64,000 nucleotides of DNA from the NCBI RefSeq assembly GCF_004296575.1, contig NZ_SAYT01000008.1, positions 1 to 64,000 on the forward strand, given 5' to 3'. How positions within the stretch are numbered: the stretch's first letter is position 1; each line of letters starts with the position of its first letter. Below, one piece after another: positions 9,219-17,652 of this stretch. Source of the DNA: Dyella amyloliquefaciens (lineage in GTDB: Bacteria > Pseudomonadota > Gammaproteobacteria > Xanthomonadales > Rhodanobacteraceae). The notes under the pieces are model-generated. The model was not told the origin of the DNA, searched no databases, and saw nothing but the letters and a program-made list of their open reading frames with translations. The translations under genes were made by a program, and so were the position numbers.

Positions 9219-9339
9219 ACTCCCCTCTCGATTCTGGTATCGCGATCGTCCCCAGGGCGCTATTGCGGCACCCGCCCGGTGATCTGATTCGGATCAATCC
9301 GCCAACGCGACGCCTGCTGGCATCGCGATGCGCCGAAAA

Positions 9340-9352
9340 GGTAGCGCTAACA
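9340..9352 (-). promoter_or_regulatory. xyl-box operator, receptor promoter
   Basis: GGTAGCGCTAACA, which matches 13 of the 14 bases of the published Xanthomonas xyl-box TGGTAGCGCTAACA (the first T is A here). It sits about 120 bases upstream of the TonB receptor start. It is probably bound by the LacI-family regulator encoded at 27691. Confidence 0.8.
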
Positions 9353-9463
9353 CTTTGGGGCCGCACGCTGCAGGGCAGCATTGGAATTCAGGTTCGTTAA
9401 TAAGCCTTAAAAACGGCCGGATTCGTGAGTCACGGCCCATCGTTTTCTTGCGGGCAGCGAGTG

Positions 9464-9492
9464 ATGACTTTCCTGTTTGGCCTCGCTAATAA
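9464..9492 (+). promoter_or_regulatory. sigma-70-like promoter of the hexuronate/xylanase operon
   Basis: Candidate -35 ATGACT (9464-9469) and -10 TAATAA (9487-9492) with a 17-base spacer. The palindromic operator begins at the next base, so a bound LacI-type repressor would cover the transcription start. The -35 match is moderate (four of six). Confidence 0.55.
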
Positions 9493-9506
9493 TGGTAGCG
9501 CTACCA
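9493..9506. promoter_or_regulatory. perfectly palindromic xyl-box operator
   Basis: TGGTAGCGCTACCA is a fully symmetric 14-base palindrome, the ideal form of a LacI-family operator. It abuts the candidate -10 box of the rightward operon and lies 46 bases before the transporter ATG. It shares the TAGCGCTA core with the sites at 9340 and 33272. Confidence 0.85.
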
Positions 9507-9551
9507 AAACAGGCCATCCGAAGGCCGCCGGTGACGAGGGGAGACGTCCAC

Positions 9552-10946
9552 ATGCAGCGCAGTCCACCGCAGTCCGGAGCCGATGTCGTTTCGCGCCCGC
9601 ATGGCAGCGAACGCGATACCGGCGCAGGTGGCCCTGCGGCGACTCAGGGTGCCGCGCCTGCGCATGGCGCGAGCGTCGGTCGTTATCGCTGGCGTGTTTG
9701 CGCCATGCTGCTTGCGGCAACCACCATCAGTTACGTGGATCGCCAGGTGCTCGGTGTGCTCGCGCCGTTCCTGCAGGACAAGATCGGCTGGAGCGAACTG
9801 GAATACAGCACCATCGTCACCTCGTTCCAGGCGGCCTACGCGATCGGCCTGCTTTGCGCCGGCGCCGTGATCGACCGCTTCGGCACGCGCATTGGCTATG
9901 CGATCGCCATCGGCATCTGGAGCATCGCGGCGATGAGCCATGCGCTCGCCACCGGCGTGGTCAGTTTCGCCGCGGCGCGCTTCGCGCTCGGGCTGGGCGA
10001 GTCCGGCAACTTCCCCGCCGCGATCAAGGCCGTGGCCGAATGGTTTCCGCAGCGCGAACGGGCGCTGGCCGCGGGCATCTTCAATTCCGGATCGAATATT
10101 GGCGCCATCGTTGCACCCCTGGCCGCCCCGTTCATCGCCGCCCGCTGGGGCTGGCAGGCGGCGTTTCTGTTCACCGGTGCATTGAGTGCCACCTGGCTGA
10201 TGGCCTGGCTGATCACCTATCGGACACCCGACAGCCAACCGCGACTGTCAGCCGCCGAACGCGCCTACATCTGCAGCGACCACGAACCACCCGCACGGCG
10301 CGTGGCATGGTCGCAACTGCTGCGCCACCGCCAGACCTGGGCGTTCGCCGCGGCCAAGTTCATCACCGATCCGATCTGGTGGTTCTTCCTGTTCTGGCTG
10401 CCCAAGTTCCTTCACGCGCAATACGGCCTCAGCCTGATGGAACTGGGCCTGCCGCTGATCACCGTGTTCCTGCTTGCCGACGCCGGCAGCATCGCCGGAG
10501 GCTGGCTTGCCGGACGCCTGATCCGTCGCGGCTGGAGCGTCAACCGCGCACGCAAGGGCACCATGCTCCTGTGCGCGCTGGTGATCGTACCCATCGTGTT
10601 CGCCGCCAGGGCCAACCACCTGTGGCTCGCGGTGGTGCTGGTGGGCCTCGCCACGGCGGGCCACCAGGGCTGGTCGGCCAACGTGTACACGCTGACCTCG
10701 GACATGTTTCCCCGTTACGCGGTCGCCTCGGTGGTCGGCATCGGCGGTTTCGCCGGCGCAGTGGGCGGCATGCTGATCTCGACCGTGACGGGTCTGCTGC
10801 TACAGGCCACCGGCAGCTACGTGCCGGTATTCGTGATGGCGGGTGGTGCCTACCTGCTTGCACTGGCGGTCGTGCAACTGCTTTCGCCTACGCTGGCACC
10901 CGCGCAGATGGACGTCCAACCTTCCACCTCAACAACCATGGCGTGA
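9552..10946 (+). CDS. exuT: MFS hexuronate transporter (ExuT-like)
   Basis: A 464-residue MFS permease with about twelve membrane segments after a hydrophilic N-terminus of roughly 50 residues. The segment SYVDRQVLGVLAP and the loop VIDRFGTRIGY fit the anion:cation symporter group that includes hexuronate carriers. The start was set at 9552 because GAGGGGAG precedes it by 8 bases; an earlier in-frame start at 9477 lies upstream of the operator and is unlikely. It leads an operon with GH10 xylanase (4-base gap) and uxaC, so glucuronate released from glucuronoxylan is the likely cargo. Confidence 0.85.
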   Translation: MQRSPPQSGADVVSRPHGSERDTGAGGPAATQGAAPAHGASVGRYRWRVCAMLLAATTISYVDRQVLGVLAPFLQDKIGWSELEYSTIVTSFQAAYAIGLLCAGAVIDRFGTRIGYAIAIGIWSIAAMSHALATGVVSFAAARFALGLGESGNFPAAIKAVAEWFPQRERALAAGIFNSGSNIGAIVAPLAAPFIAARWGWQAAFLFTGALSATWLMAWLITYRTPDSQPRLSAAERAYICSDHEPPARRVAWSQLLRHRQTWAFAAAKFITDPIWWFFLFWLPKFLHAQYGLSLMELGLPLITVFLLADAGSIAGGWLAGRLIRRGWSVNRARKGTMLLCALVIVPIVFAARANHLWLAVVLVGLATAGHQGWSANVYTLTSDMFPRYAVASVVGIGGFAGAVGGMLISTVTGLLLQATGSYVPVFVMAGGAYLLALAVVQLLSPTLAPAQMDVQPSTSTTMA

Positions 10947-10950
10947 AGCG

Positions 10951-11943
10951 ATGAGGGTATCGATCCTGTTCTGGCTCGCACTCGCCGTCGGCGCGCCGGC
11001 GCTGCAGGCGCAGGACGTGCCGCTGGCCGCGGGTTCGCCGAAATTCCTGGGCAGCGCCTACAGCGCAACCCAGGCGCCTGACTTCGCCCGCTACTGGAAC
11101 AAGGTGACGCCCGAGAATGCCGGCAAGTGGGGCAGCGTCGAAGCCGTGCGCGGCACCATGGAATGGACGAAGCTGGACGAGGCCTACCGCTTCGCCAAGG
11201 ACCATGGCTTCCCGTTCCACCTGCACGTGCTGACCTGGGGCCAGCAGCAACCCGCATGGCTGCTCAAGCTGCCGCCCGACGAACAGCGCCGCGCCATCGA
11301 ACATTGGTTCGACGCCGTTTCGGCCCGCTATCCCGACGCCGATTTCGTCGAGGTGGTGAACGAGGCGCTGCACAGCCCGCCCAGTGCCAAGCGCAAGGAT
11401 GGCGGCAACTACCGGCAGGCGCTGGGCGGCGACGGCGCCACCGGCTGGGACTGGGTGGTCACCGCGTTCCGCCTGGCGCGCCAGCGCTTTCCGCATGCCA
11501 GGCTGCTGATCAACGACTACAGCATCACGCGCAGCGACAAATCGACCGGACAGTACCTGCAGATCATCGAGCTGCTGCAGAAGGAGCACCTCGTCGACGG
11601 CATCGGCCTGCAGGAACACGCCTTCGAGACCACGCCGGACGTGCCGATGGCGGTCCATCGCGCCAACCTCGACCGGCTGGCGTCCACGGGGCTGCCGATC
11701 TACATCACGGAGCTGGACATCGACGGCCGCGACGACGCGCGCCAACTGAAGGACTACCAGCGCGTATTCCCCGTGTTCTGGCAGCATCCGGACGTCAAGG
11801 GCATCACCTTGTGGGGCTTCCGGCCAGGCCTGTGGCGCGACAAGCAGGGCGCCTACCTGGTACGCAAGGACGGCAGCGAACGTCCCGCGCTGGCCTGGCT
11901 GCGCTCGTATGTCAGCGGCACGAAGCCCACCCCCGCACCGTGA
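10951..11943 (+). CDS. GH10 endo-beta-1,4-xylanase
   Basis: A 330-residue exported GH10 enzyme consisting of a signal peptide (about residues 1-20, ending LQAQ) and one catalytic TIM barrel, with no carbohydrate-binding module. Catalytic acid/base Glu138 is in EVVNEALHS and nucleophile Glu254 in YITELDI. The substrate-contact segment LTWGQQQPAW is also present. The ATG at 10951 follows the transporter stop by 4 bases and starts exactly at the signal peptide. Lacking a binding module, it likely trims xylan fragments in the periplasm or at the surface. It sits between the hexuronate carrier and glucuronate isomerase. Confidence 0.93.
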   Translation: MRVSILFWLALAVGAPALQAQDVPLAAGSPKFLGSAYSATQAPDFARYWNKVTPENAGKWGSVEAVRGTMEWTKLDEAYRFAKDHGFPFHLHVLTWGQQQPAWLLKLPPDEQRRAIEHWFDAVSARYPDADFVEVVNEALHSPPSAKRKDGGNYRQALGGDGATGWDWVVTAFRLARQRFPHARLLINDYSITRSDKSTGQYLQIIELLQKEHLVDGIGLQEHAFETTPDVPMAVHRANLDRLASTGLPIYITELDIDGRDDARQLKDYQRVFPVFWQHPDVKGITLWGFRPGLWRDKQGAYLVRKDGSERPALAWLRSYVSGTKPTPAP

Positions 11944-11991
11944 TCGTCGCGTCCACGCCTCCACGCATCCCTCTCACCTGATCTCCCGACC

Positions 11992-13419
11992 ATGCCCACC
12001 GCGATCCGCCCCCTGACCCTGCACGAAGACCGCCTGTTCTCCTCCGACCCGCTGCAACGGGCCATCGCCCGGCGCCTGTACGCGGACGTGGCGAACTTGC
12101 CCATCATCAGCCCCCACGGCCATACGGATCCGGCGTGGTTCGCCGGCAACGAGCCGTTCGCCAACGCGACGGAGCTGCTGCTGGTACCGGACCACTACGT
12201 GTTCCGCATGCTCTACAGCCAGGGCGTCCCGCTCGATGCGCTGGGCATTCCGCGTTCCGACGGCTCGCGCGCCGGGGTCGACCCGCGCGATGCATGGCGG
12301 GTGTTCGCCGAGCGCTTCCACCTGTTCCGGGGTACGCCGTCGTCGATGTGGCTGAACCATGTCTTCCACGACGTGTTCGGCCTGCGCGTGAGCCTGGACG
12401 CGGCCACCGCCGACCTGTATTTCGACCACATCAATGAGGCGCTGCGGCAGCCCGGGTTCAGGCCGCGGGCCCTGTTCGAGCGCTTCCAGATCGAAGTGAT
12501 CGCCACCACCGAGTCACCGCTCGATCCGCTCGAGCATCACGCGGCGATCCGCGACAGTGGCTGGCAGGGTCGCGTGATCACCGCGTATCGGCCCGATGCC
12601 GTGGTCGATCCGGAACACGAGCAGTTCCCTGCCGCCCTGCAGCGCTTCGGCGAACTCACCGGCGAGGACGTGCACCGCTGGGACGGCTATCTCAGGGCGC
12701 ATCGCCAGCGGCGCGCCTTCTTCGCCAGCATGGGCGCCACGTCCACCGATCACGGGCATCCCACCGCGGCCACCGCGAACCTCTCGCAGGCCGAGGCGGC
12801 CCGCCTGTTCGACACCGTGGTGCGTGGCCAGGCAAGCGCTGCGGAAGCAGAACTGTTCCGTGCGCAGGTGCTGACCGAGATGGCGGCGATGAGCGTGGAC
12901 GACGGCCTGGTGATGCAACTGCACCCGGGCTGCTATCGCAACCACAACCTCGGGCTGTTCGAGCGCTACGGGCGCGACAAGGGCGCGGATATCCCCCTGC
13001 GCACCGAATACGTTCGCGCGCTCAAGCCGCTGCTCGACCGCTTCGGCAACGAGCCGGGCTTCCAGCTCATCCTGTTCACGCTGGACGAGAGCAACTACAG
13101 CCGCGAACTGGCACCGCTGGCCGGCCACTACCCCTCGCTGTTGCTGGGGCCGGCATGGTGGTTCCACGACGCGCCGGAGGGCATGTGGCGCTTCCGCGAG
13201 CAGACCCTGGCCAGCGGCGGCTTCTACAACACGGTGGGCTTCAACGACGACACGCGCGCCTTCCTCTCCATTCCGGCGCGCCACGACGTGGCCCGCCGCA
13301 TCGACTGCGCGTTCCTGGCCAGGCTGGTGGCGGAACACCGCATGGAGGAGGACGAAGCCGCCGAAGTCGCCCGCGACCTCGCCTATCGCCTGCCGAAGAA
13401 AGCCTACAAGCTCGATTGA
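11992..13419 (+). CDS. uxaC: glucuronate isomerase
   Basis: A 475-residue cytoplasmic enzyme converting D-glucuronate to D-fructuronate (and galacturonate to tagaturonate). The N-terminal metal-binding motif ISPHGHTDPAWF is clear, and the length matches the UxaC family. It is third gene of the transporter-xylanase-uxaC operon, 48 bases after the xylanase. Its product is the substrate of UxuB at 15122-16597. No strong ribosome site precedes the ATG. A symmetrical hairpin follows the stop codon between this gene and the converging GH35 gene. Confidence 0.95.
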   Translation: MPTAIRPLTLHEDRLFSSDPLQRAIARRLYADVANLPIISPHGHTDPAWFAGNEPFANATELLLVPDHYVFRMLYSQGVPLDALGIPRSDGSRAGVDPRDAWRVFAERFHLFRGTPSSMWLNHVFHDVFGLRVSLDAATADLYFDHINEALRQPGFRPRALFERFQIEVIATTESPLDPLEHHAAIRDSGWQGRVITAYRPDAVVDPEHEQFPAALQRFGELTGEDVHRWDGYLRAHRQRRAFFASMGATSTDHGHPTAATANLSQAEAARLFDTVVRGQASAAEAELFRAQVLTEMAAMSVDDGLVMQLHPGCYRNHNLGLFERYGRDKGADIPLRTEYVRALKPLLDRFGNEPGFQLILFTLDESNYSRELAPLAGHYPSLLLGPAWWFHDAPEGMWRFREQTLASGGFYNTVGFNDDTRAFLSIPARHDVARRIDCAFLARLVAEHRMEEDEAAEVARDLAYRLPKKAYKLD

Positions 13420-13427
13420 GGCGACAG

Positions 13428-13460
13428 CCGGCCTCCGCCCCCATGTGCAGCGGAGGCCGG
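13428..13460. terminator. bidirectional hairpin between uxaC and GH35
   Basis: An 11-base-pair perfect GC stem (13428-13438 with 13450-13460) and an 11-base loop occupy almost the whole gap between two converging genes. There is no long T-run on either side, so termination strength is uncertain, but the position fits a shared terminator. Confidence 0.6.
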
Positions 13461-13464
13461 GTGC

Positions 13465-15087
13465 TCAGCGCTCGATGGCGTGCATCCTGACGCGATAGAG
13501 CCGGGCGTGGCGCGGATCCATCATCAACTGCCGTCCCTGGTTGCTCTGGTCACCGTTCAGTCGCCGCAGGGTCTGCCACGCGGCGCCGTTGCGGGACACT
13601 TCCTCGATGCTCCCGATGCCCGCCACGCGCGCATCCACGTCCGGATCCCGACGGATGTTGACGGTAAGGCCGGTGCCGAGGATGTAGAACTCGTCCGGCG
13701 CCGACTGCAGCACCAGCATCGCGCCGTCTTGGGTTTCCAGCGTCTTCGCCGGCCATGAACGCGACAGCGTGCCTTCGAACAGGTAGCCGCCCAGCGCGAC
13801 CGTCTGCGTCGGTCGCGGGCTGCTGGCGTGCAGAACCAGTCCCCGCGTGCGCCCGTCGGCCTGTGCCGCGGGAAGCATGTCGCCCAGATCACGCAGTCCG
13901 CCGTACACCTGCATCAGCAGCGGCGATGCCGCCGCGTCGTCGTCCGGTGCGGGCAGGCTGTCGATGTCGAACGGACTGAAACCAAAGCCGCGCGCCTCGC
14001 CGTACAGGTAAAGCGCGTTGTACGGCGCCACTTCCAGCCGCGCCTCGGGCACGAATACGGGGTTGCCCAGTGCCTGGTAGCGCTGCACCCAATGGGCGAA
14101 CTCCGGCCAGTAGATATCGGGCGAATAGAAGTCGATATGGCTCGCGACCGCCTGGTACACCTGCTGGAAATAGGGGTGGGAGCCGCCGCTTGGATACTCG
14201 CCGGCCCGTTCCTGCGGCGCGGGCAGCTGCACGTTCAGGTACATCGGCAACGCGTACTGCGCCTTGCCGGCACCGGCCACGGCATCGATATAGGTGGCAT
14301 AGCGCCATGCCATGAACACTTCGTCCGCGGCATCGCCGAACACGTCCTTCCACGTGTGTCCCTGCGCATTGAAATGCGCGGCCAGCTCGGGCGACAGCGT
14401 GGCGCGGCGCGCCTGCAACGCCTGCAGCAGGGCGGCAGGCACGTCACCACCGAAGGCGCGATTGGCGGCGTCGGAGCGGTCACGGCGTTCGCCAAGCACG
14501 CCCACCTCGTTCTCCACCTGCACCATCAGCACGGTCTGTTGCCTGTCCTTCGTACGCAGGTGCGCCATCAGCGCCGCGAACGCCTTGCTGTCCAGGCGCA
14601 GCGTTTCCTCGCCGAAGGTGGAGAGGATTTCCAGCGGTGCGCCATCGATGCCACGCGCACGCGGAAAGCGGCGTGTGTCGGCCTTCACCCAGGCCGGCGC
14701 GTACTCGGAGAAGCTGTTCTTCCAGCTGCCGAACCACAGCAGGACGAGGTGCATGCGCTGTGCGCGGGCCTGATCGATCCAACGGTCCAGCAGGCGGAAA
14801 TCGTAGCTGCCTTCACGTGGCTCCAGCTGGTCCCAGGCCACCGGCACCAGCACCGTGTTGACGTGCAGCGAGGCCAGCCGCGGCAGGATGGCCTCGGCCT
14901 GGGCCTCGGTGCCCGCCGACGAATTGCCCAGTTCGCCACCCAGGATCACATACGGCTTGCCGTCCACGATCAGCTGGCTGGCGCCCTGCGCCAAGGTCAC
15001 CCGCGGCAACTCGCTGGCCTGCGCGCTGCAGGCCAGCAGGGCCAGCGCACCCATGCACGCACGCAGGCGATTCGTCGTCTGTTTCAT
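13465..15087 (-). CDS. GH35 beta-galactosidase-like protein with C-terminal extension
   Basis: An exported protein of about 540 residues. A signal peptide (MKQTTNRLRAC to about SAQA) is followed by a TIM-barrel domain of the GH35/GH42 type: LGGELGNSS near the start, NTVLVPVAWDQLEP, and a candidate acid/base Glu in LMVQVENEVG. The C-terminal beta-rich part resembles the DUF5597 domain of this subgroup. The ATG at 15087 was chosen because it opens a clean signal peptide; an alternative at 15120 would touch the uxuB stop. As last gene of the eight-gene operon it may remove galactosyl or related decorations from hemicellulose; activity is inferred. Confidence 0.82.
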   Translation of the reverse strand: MKQTTNRLRACMGALALLACSAQASELPRVTLAQGASQLIVDGKPYVILGGELGNSSAGTEAQAEAILPRLASLHVNTVLVPVAWDQLEPREGSYDFRLLDRWIDQARAQRMHLVLLWFGSWKNSFSEYAPAWVKADTRRFPRARGIDGAPLEILSTFGEETLRLDSKAFAALMAHLRTKDRQQTVLMVQVENEVGVLGERRDRSDAANRAFGGDVPAALLQALQARRATLSPELAAHFNAQGHTWKDVFGDAADEVFMAWRYATYIDAVAGAGKAQYALPMYLNVQLPAPQERAGEYPSGGSHPYFQQVYQAVASHIDFYSPDIYWPEFAHWVQRYQALGNPVFVPEARLEVAPYNALYLYGEARGFGFSPFDIDSLPAPDDDAAASPLLMQVYGGLRDLGDMLPAAQADGRTRGLVLHASSPRPTQTVALGGYLFEGTLSRSWPAKTLETQDGAMLVLQSAPDEFYILGTGLTVNIRRDPDVDARVAGIGSIEEVSRNGAAWQTLRRLNGDQSNQGRQLMMDPRHARLYRVRMHAIER

Positions 15088-15121
15088 CCGGTTCGCTCTC
15101 ATCCGTTGCCGTGCTTCCATG

Positions 15122-16597
15122 TCATGCCGCCTTCAGCACGCGCGCCAACGTGCCTGGCAAGGCATCGCCCAGCGCCCCGTAGGCACGCAACAGCCACGTG
15201 CGGAAGCGCGCATCGCCCGACAGCGGCGCAAACACCGCGTCCAGGGCAAGGAAGGCGGGCACGTCCGTCTCCGGATCGCCGCTGCACTCGCGCCCCACGG
15301 CCGACAGCACCTCGTTGAGCGGATCCACCAGCGCCACGCCGCGATGCGCCTGCCGCCGCACGAAATGCATCCATGCCGCGATCGGCACGCACAAGGGCGC
15401 GATGGTGCGTTGCTGGCGCAGCGCTTCGCCGATGGTGCTGAGCAGGCGCACCGGCAACTTCTGCGAACCGTCCCACGCGATCTGCGAAAGGCGATGGCGA
15501 ATGGAAGGATTGCGGAAGCGCTGCAGGATCGCGTCGATGTAGGCACCCGCATCCAGGCCCTGCGGAAGCGCGATGACCGGCGCGATGTGTTCGCGCATCA
15601 GGCGTTCGACGAAGGCGGCCAGGGCCGGCTCGGCCATCGCATCACCCACGCTGTCGATCTCCATCAGCGAGCCAAGATAGGCTAGCGTCGAATGCGCGCC
15701 GTTGAGCAGTCGCAGCTTGGCGCGATCGTAGCCCGCGATGTCGCTGCTCAGGGTGACACCGGCCAGCTCCAGTGGCGGGCGATCGTTGCAGAAGTGATCC
15801 TCGACCACCCATTGCGTATAGGTCTCGCGCTGGATCGGCCACGCATCCACGAGTCCAAGCTCATGCCGCACACGCTCGCGCAGGGCGTCATCGGTGGCCG
15901 GCGTGATGCTGTCGACCATCGAGCAGGGAAACGCGGCCTGCGCGTCTATCCACGAGGCCAGCGCGGTGTCGACAATGCGTGCGTACTGCAGCAAGGCGCG
16001 GCGCAGGCGGTGACCGTTGTCGGCGAGGTTGTCGCAACTGAGCACCGTGTAGGGCGCGATGCCTTGCTGGTAGCGCGCTCGCAGGCCTGCCACCAGATAG
16101 CCGATGGCACTGCGCGGCTCGTCGGGCGAGGCAAGGTCATGCTCGATGTCGGGATGGGCGAGGTCCAGGTCCTGGCCCGCGAGGCAATAGCCCTTCTCGG
16201 TGATGGTCAGAGTCACCAGCTTCACCGCCGGATCGGCAAGACGCGCGAGCACGGCGGCGGATTCGTCGCGGGCGCACAGCCATTCGCGGATCGAGCCGAT
16301 GATGCGCAACCGGCTTTCCTCGCCGAGCAGGGCCAGCGTGTAGAGCCCGTCCTGCGGACGCATCGCATCGCGGGCGTCGCTGCTGTGCAGCGACACGCCG
16401 CAGATCGCCCAGTCGGGATGGTCGGCCAGCAGGTCGTCGATGGCGACCGCCTGATGCGCGCGATGGAATGCGCCGGCACCGATGTGCACGACGCCGATGT
16501 TCACGCCTTCCCGTGCATAGGCGGGCCGCTGCACGGTCGCTGGAAGTTGGTCCAGAGCCTGCGACGACAGACGCGGTGTCGAAGATTCGATGGCCAT
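15122..16597 (-). CDS. uxuB: fructuronate reductase (mannitol dehydrogenase family)
   Basis: A 491-residue NAD-dependent long-chain polyol dehydrogenase: N-terminal nucleotide fold with VVHIGAGAFHRAHQA and a C-terminal helical domain including KLRLLNGAHS. In this context it should reduce D-fructuronate from UxaC to D-mannonate, the substrate of ManD. The kdgK stop and this ATG share one base (TGATG), so translation is coupled. Mannitol or tagaturonate specificity cannot be excluded from sequence, but every neighbouring gene serves the glucuronate branch. Confidence 0.9.
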   Translation of the reverse strand: MAIESSTPRLSSQALDQLPATVQRPAYAREGVNIGVVHIGAGAFHRAHQAVAIDDLLADHPDWAICGVSLHSSDARDAMRPQDGLYTLALLGEESRLRIIGSIREWLCARDESAAVLARLADPAVKLVTLTITEKGYCLAGQDLDLAHPDIEHDLASPDEPRSAIGYLVAGLRARYQQGIAPYTVLSCDNLADNGHRLRRALLQYARIVDTALASWIDAQAAFPCSMVDSITPATDDALRERVRHELGLVDAWPIQRETYTQWVVEDHFCNDRPPLELAGVTLSSDIAGYDRAKLRLLNGAHSTLAYLGSLMEIDSVGDAMAEPALAAFVERLMREHIAPVIALPQGLDAGAYIDAILQRFRNPSIRHRLSQIAWDGSQKLPVRLLSTIGEALRQQRTIAPLCVPIAAWMHFVRRQAHRGVALVDPLNEVLSAVGRECSGDPETDVPAFLALDAVFAPLSGDARFRTWLLRAYGALGDALPGTLARVLKAA

Positions 16598-17640
16598 CAA
16601 CGCTTCACCTCGAAGCCGCCCTCGGCGAGCAAGGCGTGGATGTCCGCCTCGCGTGACAGGTTCACGTCGCCGGGAATGGCGTGCTTGAGACAGGTCGCCG
16701 CGAGCGCGAACTCCAGCGACGGCGCATCACCCAGGCCCCGCAGAAGACCGTGCAGGAAACCGGCGGCGAAGGCATCACCGCCACCGATGCGATCGACGAT
16801 GCCGGAGAGCCGGCGCGGTGCCGTGGTCAGTACACCGTCACGCAGGGCCAGCATGCCGGTGAGTTCCTGGTCGTCGACGTTGTGGTGATGTCGCTCGGTC
16901 GCCACCAGGCGGCGCAACGCAGGCCATGCCGCAAAGGCGGCCGTGGCCGCCGCACGAAAGCGGTCGGTCGCGCCTGCTTGCTCGAAGGACTGGTCGAGCA
17001 TCAGGGCGATGTCGCGATCATTGCCGAACACCAGTTCGGCCTCCGCCACCAGCTCGCGCAACACCGCGGGCGCTTTCGGTGATCGCGCTCCCCACAGCCT
17101 GCTGCGGTAGTTGCAGTCGAAGGACACGCGCACACCCGCCGCACGCGCTGCACGCACGGCGGCGAGGGCTGCATTCGTCGTGGTCTGACCCAGGGCCAGG
17201 TTGATGCCGGACAGATGCAGCCACTGCGCTCCCGCCAACAGGCGCGGCCAGTCATAGGCCTCCGCAGGCGTACGCGAGAATACCGAGTCGGCACGGTCGT
17301 ACAGCACCTCGGGTGGTCGCTGCATCGCCCCCGGCGAGAGGAAATAGATGCCCATGCGACCGTCGGCATACTGCAAGCCCGACGTATCCACGCCATGGCG
17401 GCGCAACTCGCCCGCGCAGGCATGGCCGATCGCGTGATCCGGCAGGGCACTGACCATCGTGCAGTGATGGCCCAGGATGGCAAGCGACGATGCGACGTTC
17501 GCCTCCGCACCGCCGAAGCGCGCCTCGAAGCGCGGCGACTGCAGTGGCAGTTCATGGCCGGGTGGCGACAACCTCAGCAGAAGTTCGCCGAAAAAAACGA
17601 CGCGGCCCGACCCGGGATGCGTGGTTGTCACGTCAGACAT
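16597..17640 (-). CDS. kdgK: 2-dehydro-3-deoxygluconokinase (PfkB family)
   Basis: A 347-residue PfkB-family sugar kinase. The N-terminal VVFFGELLLRLSP and GGAEANVASSLAILG motifs and the C-terminal DRIGGGDAFAAGF with the catalytic Asp are intact. In the pathway it phosphorylates KDG, made by ManD from mannonate, to KDPG. It overlaps uxuB by one base and follows GH3 by 12 bases. No KDPG aldolase gene is in the window, so the final cleavage must be encoded elsewhere. Confidence 0.93.
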   Translation of the reverse strand: MSDVTTTHPGSGRVVFFGELLLRLSPPGHELPLQSPRFEARFGGAEANVASSLAILGHHCTMVSALPDHAIGHACAGELRRHGVDTSGLQYADGRMGIYFLSPGAMQRPPEVLYDRADSVFSRTPAEAYDWPRLLAGAQWLHLSGINLALGQTTTNAALAAVRAARAAGVRVSFDCNYRSRLWGARSPKAPAVLRELVAEAELVFGNDRDIALMLDQSFEQAGATDRFRAAATAAFAAWPALRRLVATERHHHNVDDQELTGMLALRDGVLTTAPRRLSGIVDRIGGGDAFAAGFLHGLLRGLGDAPSLEFALAATCLKHAIPGDVNLSREADIHALLAEGGFEVKR

Positions 17641-17652
17641 GGATCATCTCTC

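Larger units (their letters stand above)
9219..9551. promoter_or_regulatory. divergent promoter region, receptor operon versus hexuronate operon
   Basis: A 333-base intergenic stretch between two divergent operons. It contains two LacI-type operator copies about 140 bases apart (listed separately) and a promoter for the rightward operon. The stretch between them (roughly 9355-9460) shows no other clear signal apart from AT-rich patches near 9396-9415. Confidence 0.75.

Noticed and set aside
6321-9287. A 988-codon open frame on the plus strand
   Set aside because: It is antisense to the TonB receptor, whose signal peptide, plug and terminal Phe are evident. The antisense product shows repetitive Arg/Val/Gly and no motif.
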